DNA of 41,446 nucleotides, taken from the NCBI GenBank assembly GCA_002715965.1, contig PBAL01000002.1:1-41446 (forward strand). The letters run 5' to 3'. Made by a program: the position numbers and the translations under genes. Below are positions 27,054-34,364 of the stretch, piece after piece; position 1 is the first letter of the stretch, and each line of letters starts with the position of its first letter. Below the pieces are notes generated by a model that saw nothing but the letters and a program-made list of their open reading frames with translations, made no database searches and was not told the DNA's origin. This DNA is from Verrucomicrobiales bacterium. GTDB taxonomy: Bacteria; Verrucomicrobiota; Verrucomicrobiia; Limisphaerales; JAYPXF01.

Positions 27054-27827
27054 GTGGCGGCCCACCGACAAAACGCATTGCGGATTCAAACGCCCGAGGG
27101 CGTTGAATTCTCGTATCTGCTGGCCGGTCCGATCACCCGCTCCCTCGCCTGGATGGTTGATGTGTTGATCATCGCGGCATTGATGGCTCTGGCCAGTTTC
27201 GTTCTCTACTCGGCATTCCTTATCGGCGACGACATGGCAGCGGCCATTCAGGGACTATTGTTCTTCGTCATTCAGTTGGGCTATTCCATGACGCTTGAGT
27301 GGCTTTGGCACGGCCAGACGGTTGGCAAGAAGATGGTGAAACTCCGCGTGATCGATGCGCAGGGCCTCCAACTCCAATTCCATCAAATTGTCCTCCGCAA
27401 TCTGATGCGCTTCGTCGATGCCCTGCCTCTGTTGTACTTCGTCGGAGGCCTCACCTGCCTGTTGAACCGCCACGCACAGCGCCTTGGAGACCTGGCAGCC
27501 AATACAGTCGTCATTCGAATCCCGGAAGTCCTCCAACGCGATACGGCTTGCATTCTCGCCGGCAAATTCAATTCCCTGAAACAGTTCCCGCATCTGACCG
27601 CCCGCCTCCAGCAACGCATCACTCCCCATGAAGCCATGCTCGGCTTTCGCGCCCTCCAACGGCGCGATGAGATGGACGCGAGTTCCCGCGTGGAACTCTT
27701 CGAAGAGCTGGCCGAGCATTACCGAAATGCCGTCGAGTTTCCGGAGGAAGTCACAGAAGGCATCTCGGATGAAAACTACGTCCGTAACGTTGTGGACGTT
27801 CTCCTGGGCGGACGCAGCGCGTGGTAG
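27054..27827 (+). CDS. RDD-family membrane protein
   Basis: This 257-residue protein has about four transmembrane helices in the first 150 residues. The RDD family signature is seen as R near the start of helix 1 (GPITRSLAWMVDVLII), then WLWHGQTVGKKMVKLRVID, and NRHAQRLGDLAANTVVI. The start is set at GTG 27054, 2 bases after the SpoIIM-like stop, because an upstream in-frame ATG would overlap that gene by 150 bases. The C-terminal ~90 residues are a soluble tail (RVELFEELAEHYRN). It is the last gene of the ten-gene operon. RDD proteins are transport- or assembly-related, but the substrate is unknown. Its 3' end overlaps the decayed glycosidase on the other strand. Confidence 0.87.
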   Translation: MAAHRQNALRIQTPEGVEFSYLLAGPITRSLAWMVDVLIIAALMALASFVLYSAFLIGDDMAAAIQGLLFFVIQLGYSMTLEWLWHGQTVGKKMVKLRVIDAQGLQLQFHQIVLRNLMRFVDALPLLYFVGGLTCLLNRHAQRLGDLAANTVVIRIPEVLQRDTACILAGKFNSLKQFPHLTARLQQRITPHEAMLGFRALQRRDEMDASSRVELFEELAEHYRNAVEFPEEVTEGISDENYVRNVVDVLLGGRSAW

Positions 27828-28874
27828 TAGCTGCGAGCGTGAACAACTCCGCGTTCCTGAGGAAGATCTCCGGTTGCAAAACTTTCTCCCTCATTCTATC
27901 CAATGACTTGCCGTTCCAGGTCACCGACATCCTGGTTGCATGGCCCGATAAGTCGTCACAGTCATCATAGTCAAATCCTGCAATCGGTTTTCGATTGGCA
28001 TCGCTGACGCGGACTTTGATTTCGCCATCGCCGACGATCGCGTTGAGATTCAGGTCGCCACCGGGCGAGGTGAATTGGCGGGTGGCGATTATGCCTCCGC
28101 CTTGCGGGCCGCGCCAGGATGCGAACCCTTCCTTGCGTATCTTCGCGAGGCCGATCGTGCCCGCCCGGATCGGTGTGCCGTGGGGACCGTCCCAACCGCT
28201 GTAATAGATCCACCATTCTTCTCCCACTTTGACCCAGCTGGGGCTGGCGAAGATCGTTTCGTCGTCCCAGGTGCCGTCGGCTCCGTATTCGATGAGTTTC
28301 TTGCGTTCGGGAAAACGATTCCAGTTCAAGCCGTCGCGGCTGATGGCGAGCTCTGTGTAGATGAAGTCGTTCATGCAGAAGGGTTCGAGGAAGCCGAAGT
28401 ATACACCTGAGTGAAGTCGCACGGGTATGCCGTAGAAAAGGTTGAAGTGCTTCTCGTTGTCGCGTTGGCCGGGGATCAGGATGTTTTGCGGGGCGTTTTG
28501 ATCCCCGCCGCCGACGAGTTGGTTGTTGGCGTAGCGGGCGATGCGACGTGACGCACCGGTATCAAACATCGTCTCACCCCACGCTCGATAGATGTGTTTC
28601 GCGCGGCAGTAGAGGACGTATTCTTCGCGGTCCGAATCGTAGACGAGGGTGTTGGGGTGATCGCTGTGCAGGTGGGTGACAAGGCGATCGGCAGATTCCG
28701 GCCAGTGGATTCCATCTTGCGAGTAGCTTAGCTCCGGGCCTTCAAACTGTCATTCCGACTGGGGCATAACACCTGGCGCTTGTAGCGAATGGGCTCGTCC
28801 GGGATCAATTTTTAGGCCGCGGATGAAATCAGACGGGTTGCCAGCAAGGCGATGAGGAGCCACGAAGGATTCAT
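27751..28874 (-). pseudogene. Decayed glycosidase (GH43/32-like beta-propeller) protein
   Basis: Three pieces of one gene remain. A signal peptide (MNPSWLLIALLATRLISSAA) starts at 28874 and is followed directly by TAA at 28812-28814. A short in-frame stretch after it (IPDEPIRYKRQVLCPSRND) may be the mature N-terminus. Then, in another frame, the main body runs from 28749 with SYSQDGIHWPESADRL, followed by FLEPFCMNDFIYTELAISRDGLNWNR, WDDETIFASPSWVKVGEEWWIYYSGW, and a C-terminal beta domain ending near LRNAELFTL. The repeated SxDGxxW motif marks a five-bladed propeller glycosidase-like protein. Around 80-100 residues between the pieces are missing. The last ~25 codons run into the RDD gene on the other strand, suggesting the original stop is also lost. 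It is probably not functional. Confidence 0.7.
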
Positions 28875-28956
28875 GGCGGCAGCATGGGGCGAAGTGCGTT
28901 GGTTGTCGAATGCGCGGCTTCGCACTGCGCTGGTGTGCTTCGACTCGCAGTCAAAC

Positions 28957-29463
28957 TTACTTCTCGGCTGCGGATCTGGCTGGTCGGAGGAGGTCTTGTT
29001 TCAGGCGGTCGAGGATTCCATTTACGAACTTGCCGCTTTCATCGGTTGAGAAGCGCTTGGCGATATCGACGGCTTCATTGATGGTGACGACGGGGGGGAT
29101 GTCCTCGCGGAAGAGCAGTTCGTAGACTGCGAGCCGGAGCACATTGCGATCGACGCCGGCCATTCGATTGAGCGACCAGTTCTGTGCATATTTGGCGATG
29201 GACTCATCAACTTCCGGGCGTTTCTCAAGAACGCCGCGAATGAGTGGATCGGCGAACATGCGAAGCGCTGTCTCCTCCGGGTCGGGATCGGGTTCGTCCG
29301 GTGATTCGCCCCAGGTAGCACTGCCTTTCTCGCGTTCCAGAAATGCTTTTCGTTGCGATACCCAGAAGGCATCGAGCGCAGGGTCCAGTTCATCCGGTGG
29401 ATTCACATCGCACTGGAAGAGGAACTGCACCGCGCGTTCGCGGCCCTGACGTCGTATGCCCAT
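28957..29463 (-). CDS. nusB: Transcription antitermination factor NusB
   Basis: NusB binds the boxA RNA with NusE (ribosomal protein S10) in antitermination of rRNA transcription. This 168-residue all-helical protein has the typical RRQGRERAVQFLFQCDVN start and the C-terminal MAGVDRNVLRLAVYELLF, then VTINEAVDIAKRFSTDESGKFVNGILDRL. The start at 29463 is chosen because the upstream 12 codons do not fit the family and overlap the next gene's end region. An acidic insert (ESPDEPDPDPEE) at about residues 50-70 makes it longer than the usual 140 residues. It lies 39 bases downstream of the beta-lactamase-fold gene and 82 bases ahead of the glycosidase remnant. Confidence 0.93.
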   Translation of the reverse strand: MGIRRQGRERAVQFLFQCDVNPPDELDPALDAFWVSQRKAFLEREKGSATWGESPDEPDPDPEETALRMFADPLIRGVLEKRPEVDESIAKYAQNWSLNRMAGVDRNVLRLAVYELLFREDIPPVVTINEAVDIAKRFSTDESGKFVNGILDRLKQDLLRPARSAAEK

Positions 29464-29502
29464 GAACAAAGTCTGTCCAATCGACGGATCAAAATCCAAG
29501 CA

Positions 29503-30717
29503 TCAATTTGCCTTCGCGGCCTCCGTGGTTTTCTCGAAGGAAATCTTTGACCCGAGCTTCAGAATTTCCATCGCGAGCTTGTCCAGATAGAAGTCGCCTT
29601 TCATGGCATCACCGGAACTGGACAGCATCACAACTCCCATCTCGTTTTTGCGGTCAAAGCCGATGAAGCTGATGAAGCCGCCTGTGCCACCGTTGTGCCA
29701 CACGAAATCCAAATCGCCCTGCAAGGTGGTCAATAGTTGCCAGCCCAGTCCCATGTGACCGACCCATGATTGACCCTGCAGCGTCTGGCATTCCTCGAGA
29801 ACGTTCGAGATGGAGGTCGTGGCTGGGTTCATGTTTGCACGAATGAAGGCGAGCATTTCGCGCGGTGATGATTTGATGGCGCCAGTTGGCTTGAAGGCCT
29901 GCCATTCCCATTTTTGCGTGGGCGCACCGAGGCTGGTATGTCCCTGTGCCATTGTGTTGGTGAGCGCGGAAGAAATCGTGAAGTGGGAGTTTGTCAGTCC
30001 CAGAGGCTGGAATACCCTTTCCGCAACCAGTTTCTCATAGGGGACTTTTGCCCGCTGCTCGATCAGAAAACCCAAGAGCGCGAAACCGAGATTTGAGTAT
30101 TCCACCTTTTCACCGGGCGGAGTGGCGGCTTGATAGGCCGCAAGGAAGTCCTTCAATTCTGCCTCACCGTATTCGTCGTATGGATTGTCAAATTTCGCTG
30201 GATCCATCGAAAAATTTCCCGGTAACCGGGGCAGTCCGGCCATGTGTGTGGCCAACTGCTTGACGGTGATCTTTCCGGCGGATTTGGAAACCGGAATCTC
30301 CTTCGGTAGAATGTCACGAACGGTATCATTCCATTTCAGCTTGCCGTCTTCCACCAGGCTGGCGGCTGTGATTGCCGTGAAGACCTTGGTGATGGGGCCG
30401 ATTTCGAAAAGCGTGTCCAAATCAGGCTCCGGGGAATTTGTGATTACGTTACTGCCGAAGAATTTGGTGAATGTCTCACCACGTTGAATGACACCGATGG
30501 CAAGCGCAGCATGTGGCCGTTTCTCCATGTATTTCTCACCAAAGTCGACGATGCGTTGCTTCAAGTCCCCCGTGTCCGTCAGGCGATGATATTGGCTCTT
30601 GGTGTAGGCGATGTAACCGAACACGCAGCAAAACACCACGACCAGAAGGATCACCACGCCGAGCGTGGTCTTCAAAATCATGGTGATCATGTTCGCCTGC
30701 CGGCCCTCTGCGTCCAT
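29503..30717 (-). CDS. Beta-lactamase-fold protein lacking the catalytic serine
   Basis: This 404-residue class C beta-lactamase/penicillin-binding-type protein has one N-terminal membrane anchor (ITMILKTTLGVVILLVVVF) and its domain outside the membrane. The start at 30717 is favoured by GGAGGAAG 9 bases upstream. It overlaps the hemA stop region closely (hemA ends at 30720), so the two are coupled. Motifs: the SxxK site reads PITK with Pro108 in place of the nucleophile serine (codon CCC; serine TCC is one base away). The tyrosine motif YSN and the third motif HNGGTGG are intact. It is probably a pseudo-enzyme or a recently damaged gene. Its normal relatives are periplasmic esterases, D-aminopeptidases or lactamases. 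Confidence 0.85.
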   Translation of the reverse strand: MDAEGRQANMITMILKTTLGVVILLVVVFCCVFGYIAYTKSQYHRLTDTGDLKQRIVDFGEKYMEKRPHAALAIGVIQRGETFTKFFGSNVITNSPEPDLDTLFEIGPITKVFTAITAASLVEDGKLKWNDTVRDILPKEIPVSKSAGKITVKQLATHMAGLPRLPGNFSMDPAKFDNPYDEYGEAELKDFLAAYQAATPPGEKVEYSNLGFALLGFLIEQRAKVPYEKLVAERVFQPLGLTNSHFTISSALTNTMAQGHTSLGAPTQKWEWQAFKPTGAIKSSPREMLAFIRANMNPATTSISNVLEECQTLQGQSWVGHMGLGWQLLTTLQGDLDFVWHNGGTGGFISFIGFDRKNEMGVVMLSSSGDAMKGDFYLDKLAMEILKLGSKISFEKTTEAAKAN

Positions 30718-30719
30718 GC

Positions 30720-31781
30720 TCAGGCGCTTCCTCCCTGCAAGCCAAATTCCACGTCCCCCCCAGTGCGCGGAGTGCGTTGGTGAGTGAGCTCGCCGGCTTT
30801 GTCCATGATGATCTGTTCGCACACGGCGAGTTCTTCCTTCCGCAACCGCAGATACTCGTCGGCGATGGCCTGCAGGTCGTCCACGTTGAAAACGTAGACG
30901 TCATCGAGAAAATTGATCTCCGGCTCGATGTCGCGTGGCACCGCAATGTCTATCAGGAGCAAGGGGCGGCCCTCTCGTTTGTGCATCAACGGTTCGAGTT
31001 TCTTGCGTGTGATCAAATACTTCGGTGCCGTGGTGCTGCTGATCACGATGTCCACGGACGGAAACTCTGTCGGCCAATCATCAAAGCGGATCGCTCGTCC
31101 GCCGAGCTCGTTTGCCAATGCTTCCGCGCGATCGAACGAACGATTCGACACCATCACGCTCTTTGCTCCACGGCTCAGCAGGGCGCGCGCCGTCTTTTCG
31201 CTTGTGTCACCGGCGCCGATGACCATCACATGATGATGATCTAGGGATTCGAAGATCTTCTGGGCCAACTCAACCGCGACGGATGCGACGGAGACGCTTC
31301 CGCGCTGGATGTTGGTGTCTGTTCGAATCTTCTTGGCCACGTTGAACGATGACTGGAATGCCTTGTTCAGTGCCTTGCCGGTGTGTTTGTGCTCCAAGGC
31401 GGTCTGATAGGCTTGTTTGATCTGGCCCAGGATTTCCGTTTCGCCCAGCACCATGGAATCCAAGCCGCTGGCCACCTTGAACAGATGCTCGACGCTCTTG
31501 GGTTGAGTCAGTTCGTAAACCTCTTCTGCATCTGGATTACCGAGGTCTTTCAATGAAGATATGAATTCACGCAAGCGACGCGTGGCTTGCAGGGAATCAA
31601 TCGTGACTGCTGCGTAGATTTCCGTGCGATTGCAGGTGGAGAGGATGACCGCTTCCTCGAAGCCGTCGATTTCACGCAGTTGCGTGAGTGCATCCGGCAG
31701 GAACGAATCCGCAATGGAATAGCGCTCCCGCAATTCGACTGGAGCGGTGTGATGGCTGATTCCAATGACGACGATTTCCAT
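30720..31781 (-). CDS. hemA: Glutamyl-tRNA reductase
   Basis: The enzyme reduces glutamyl-tRNA to glutamate-1-semialdehyde, the first step of tetrapyrrole synthesis in most bacteria. The nucleophile is Cys50 in LSTCNRTEIY. Further motifs are SGLDSMVLGETEILGQIKQAY and the NADP-binding MVIGAGDTSEKTARALLSRG. The length, 353 residues, is about 60-70 short of E. coli HemA (418), because most of the C-terminal dimerisation helices are absent. I recall shorter HemA proteins in Verrucomicrobiota, so this may be normal for the lineage. It directly follows the CcsA/HemX-like gene, an arrangement also known from other phyla. The start at 31781 is 4 bases after that gene's stop. Confidence 0.94.
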   Translation of the reverse strand: MEIVVIGISHHTAPVELRERYSIADSFLPDALTQLREIDGFEEAVILSTCNRTEIYAAVTIDSLQATRRLREFISSLKDLGNPDAEEVYELTQPKSVEHLFKVASGLDSMVLGETEILGQIKQAYQTALEHKHTGKALNKAFQSSFNVAKKIRTDTNIQRGSVSVASVAVELAQKIFESLDHHHVMVIGAGDTSEKTARALLSRGAKSVMVSNRSFDRAEALANELGGRAIRFDDWPTEFPSVDIVISSTTAPKYLITRKKLEPLMHKREGRPLLLIDIAVPRDIEPEINFLDDVYVFNVDDLQAIADEYLRLRKEELAVCEQIIMDKAGELTHQRTPRTGGDVEFGLQGGSA

Positions 31782-31785
31782 GCGT

Positions 31786-32604
31786 TTAATTGTGCAACTG
31801 CGACATGAGGTTCGTTCCCCAGAATGTCAGCAGCACAAAAACAAAAGTGCCCAATGCCCCCCACGCGAAGCGTTTGCCCCCCAGATGATATCGCCAATGG
31901 CAGACGATCAAGGCCAGGTAGATCAGCCATACTAATATGGCCCACAATACCTTGGAGTCCTTCGAGAATGAGATGCCCTCGGGTTTGTCCACCGCGAAGG
32001 GGATGATCAGGATGCCGATTGTGAGCAATGCAAATCCCGCAATCAGGAGGCCCCCGACGACTTGTTCGATTCGTTCGATGGACGGGAACTTTGACAAGAT
32101 TGCCTTCATCTTGTGCAGCTTGAGATCGTGCTCCTGCGTCAGATACATGACTGCTGCAACCGAACTCAGTCCAAACGCGCCGTAGGACAAGAGTATCAAC
32201 GCGGCATGCAGGCTGATCCAACCGCCGGTGAATTGCGGTTCCGGGCCGGGTGGGGGATCGAGGGAAGGCATCAAGGCGAATACTCCAACGGCAAAGGCAA
32301 GTGGTGATACGAATGCGCTCAGGAATCGCAGACGTGAAAAAATGCCAAGCACGAGATAGGCCGCCAGCAAGGCCCAGATCAGGAACGAAGTGGCTTCGTA
32401 CAGATTATTGACCGGGCAGCGTTCAAAGGAGAATCCGCGTTTGGCGAGCGCGATTGTGTGAGGAATCATGCCGGCGAACAACAGGAAGTAGTTCACCCGA
32501 TTGTCGGATTGAAAATTCTTCCTCCACACGAAGACGGAGAAAATCATGCTGAGTCCGTAGGCAGCTACGGCGATCAGAAAGAATTGTCGATCCGTCAATG
32601 ACAC
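31786..32604 (-). CDS. CcsA/HemX-like cytochrome c assembly membrane protein
   Basis: This 272-residue, about eight-helix membrane protein belongs to the cytochrome c assembly family (PF01578). The start is set at GTG 32604 (VSLTDRQFFLIAVAAYG), because the longer frame to 32808 reads as non-membrane sequence and overlaps the divergent glycosidase gene. Motifs: FERCPVNNLYEATSFLIW, FTGGWISLHAALILLSYGAFGLSSVAAVMYL. The WWD signature of true heme-delivery CcsA is not seen, which favours a HemX-type protein that modulates HemA. The direct hemX-hemA order supports this. It could still serve heme delivery to c-type cytochromes such as the one at 9.8-11.1 kb. Confidence 0.83.
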   Translation of the reverse strand: MSLTDRQFFLIAVAAYGLSMIFSVFVWRKNFQSDNRVNYFLLFAGMIPHTIALAKRGFSFERCPVNNLYEATSFLIWALLAAYLVLGIFSRLRFLSAFVSPLAFAVGVFALMPSLDPPPGPEPQFTGGWISLHAALILLSYGAFGLSSVAAVMYLTQEHDLKLHKMKAILSKFPSIERIEQVVGGLLIAGFALLTIGILIIPFAVDKPEGISFSKDSKVLWAILVWLIYLALIVCHWRYHLGGKRFAWGALGTFVFVLLTFWGTNLMSQLHN

Positions 32605-32707
32605 GAGTTTCAGCCTATTTCTTTTGGCATTGCAGTCGCAAGTGGATTTCAGGCGTGCATGCAGTCCGACGCAGACATTCCTTGTCATCATCGATTTGAT
32701 TGTGAGA

Positions 32708-34312
32708 ATGCCGACGCCTGTGGCTCCCCTGGTTGAGAAAATACCCCGCAGCTCGCGCGATCGTTGGTTCGCGTTTCTTTCAGCGGCGATTGTGTTTCTT
32801 TCAGTCATGGGCGTTCGGGCGCAGACGCGTTATGGCTATGTGGAGGTGAAGGACGTTGCCGCGCCAGTGGTTCCCCGGGAGTTCAGGGCGGCTTGGGTTG
32901 CAACTGTTGGGAACATCGACTGGCCTTCCAAGCCGGGCCTGCCGGTCACGCAGCAGAAGGCCGAGATGATCGCCATCCTCAACCGTCTCCAACAGTTGAA
33001 GATGAACGCAATCATCCTGCAGGTGCGTCCAACTGCGGATGCACTGTATCCGTCCAAGAACGAGCCCTGGTCCTGGTATCTCACGGGCAATATGGGGCAG
33101 CCGCCAAATCCGTATTATGATCCGATTGCGTTCACGATTGTCGAGGCACGCAAACGCGGGATTGAATTTCATGCCTGGTTCAACCCCTTTCGCGCGCGCC
33201 ATCCCTCGTGCAAGGGGAAGGTTTCGGCAAGTCACATCACGCGGAAGCGTCCAGATCTGGTGCGCAGGTATGGTTCACTGGAATGGCTGGATCCCGGCCA
33301 TCCAGAGGTTCAGTCGCACTCGTTGAATGTGATTCTGGATGTGATGAAGCGCTACGATGTGGATGGAATTCACATTGACGATTACTTCTATCCCTATCCG
33401 GAGAAGACCCGCGGTGGGAAGCTCATGCCATTCCCGGATCAATCGACCTACGCACGTTATCGGCGGCTGGGCGGCAAGCTGTCAGTCAGCGACTGGAGAC
33501 GGGACAACGTGAACCGCTTCGTCAAACGCCTCTATCTCTCGATCAAGAAAACCAAGCCGTGGGTCAAGTTCGGCATCAGTCCGTTCGGCATCTGGCGTCC
33601 CGGTTATCCCAAGCAGATCAAGGGGATGGATGCCTACGAGACGCTGTACGCAAACGCCTTGCTGTGGTGGCAGAAGGGTTGGGTGGATTACTTTGCGCCG
33701 CAGCTTTACTGGCCGATTGATTCGCCCGGACAGAGCTTTCCAGTCCTGCTGAATTGGTGGTCTGCCCAAAACCTACGCAACCGGCATCTCTGGCCGGGGA
33801 TCTCCGTATGGGGAACCAAGATGGACCGGAATCCGCGCGAGGTGGTGAACCAGATCGCGGCAACTCGACGGCAGCCGAAAGTCCATGGACAGGTGATCTA
33901 TGGAATGAACGGCCTGCTCACCAACTCACTCGGCATCGCCTCGTTACTGGCAAAGCACTCTTACAATGTCGACGTCCTGCCACCGGCCATGCCATGGCTG
34001 GGCCGCAAGCAGCCACCCAAGCCACGGATGAGTTTCGGTTTGGACCTGGCCGCCAAGCTGGCGGGATTTCACTGGAAGATCGCTTCGACGAAGCCTGCCC
34101 GGCATTGGGTTTTGCAGCAGAAGATCAAGGGCAAGTGGAAGTCAAAAGTCCTGCCGGGTACCCAAAAGACTTTCTTTATTCGGGGTGAACTCGTTCCGCA
34201 ACTTCCTGAATACATCGCCATATCCGCGGTGGATCGAAACGGGATCCAAGGTCCACCAATCGTGGCGCGAAAGAGCGTGACTGTCGGGGCTCCCGTCCGG
34301 AAGACGAAGTAG
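32708..34312 (+). CDS. GHL10-family glycoside hydrolase, exported
   Basis: This 534-residue protein has a signal anchor at about 17-37 (FAFLSAAIVFLSVMGVRAQ). The TIM-barrel domain of the GHL10 (PF02638, YngK/YddW-like) family begins at REFRAAWVATVGNIDWPSKPG. Other motifs are MNAIILQVRPTADALYPS, EFHAWFNPFRA, DGIHIDDYFYPYP (catalytic aspartates), VKFGISPFGIWRPG and DYFAPQLYWPID. The C-terminal ~100 residues form a fibronectin-like module. Family members cleave peptidoglycan-like or uncharacterised glycans. ATG 32708 is preferred because a signal sequence follows; the extension to 32624 overlaps the divergent HemX-like gene's upstream. The ribosome site is weak. It probably works in the periplasm. 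Confidence 0.9.
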   Translation: MPTPVAPLVEKIPRSSRDRWFAFLSAAIVFLSVMGVRAQTRYGYVEVKDVAAPVVPREFRAAWVATVGNIDWPSKPGLPVTQQKAEMIAILNRLQQLKMNAIILQVRPTADALYPSKNEPWSWYLTGNMGQPPNPYYDPIAFTIVEARKRGIEFHAWFNPFRARHPSCKGKVSASHITRKRPDLVRRYGSLEWLDPGHPEVQSHSLNVILDVMKRYDVDGIHIDDYFYPYPEKTRGGKLMPFPDQSTYARYRRLGGKLSVSDWRRDNVNRFVKRLYLSIKKTKPWVKFGISPFGIWRPGYPKQIKGMDAYETLYANALLWWQKGWVDYFAPQLYWPIDSPGQSFPVLLNWWSAQNLRNRHLWPGISVWGTKMDRNPREVVNQIAATRRQPKVHGQVIYGMNGLLTNSLGIASLLAKHSYNVDVLPPAMPWLGRKQPPKPRMSFGLDLAAKLAGFHWKIASTKPARHWVLQQKIKGKWKSKVLPGTQKTFFIRGELVPQLPEYIAISAVDRNGIQGPPIVARKSVTVGAPVRKTK

Positions 34313-34364
34313 GAGAATCGACCAAAACGGGCGGGCAGAGGATATGATCGGTGGCCGTTCCCGC

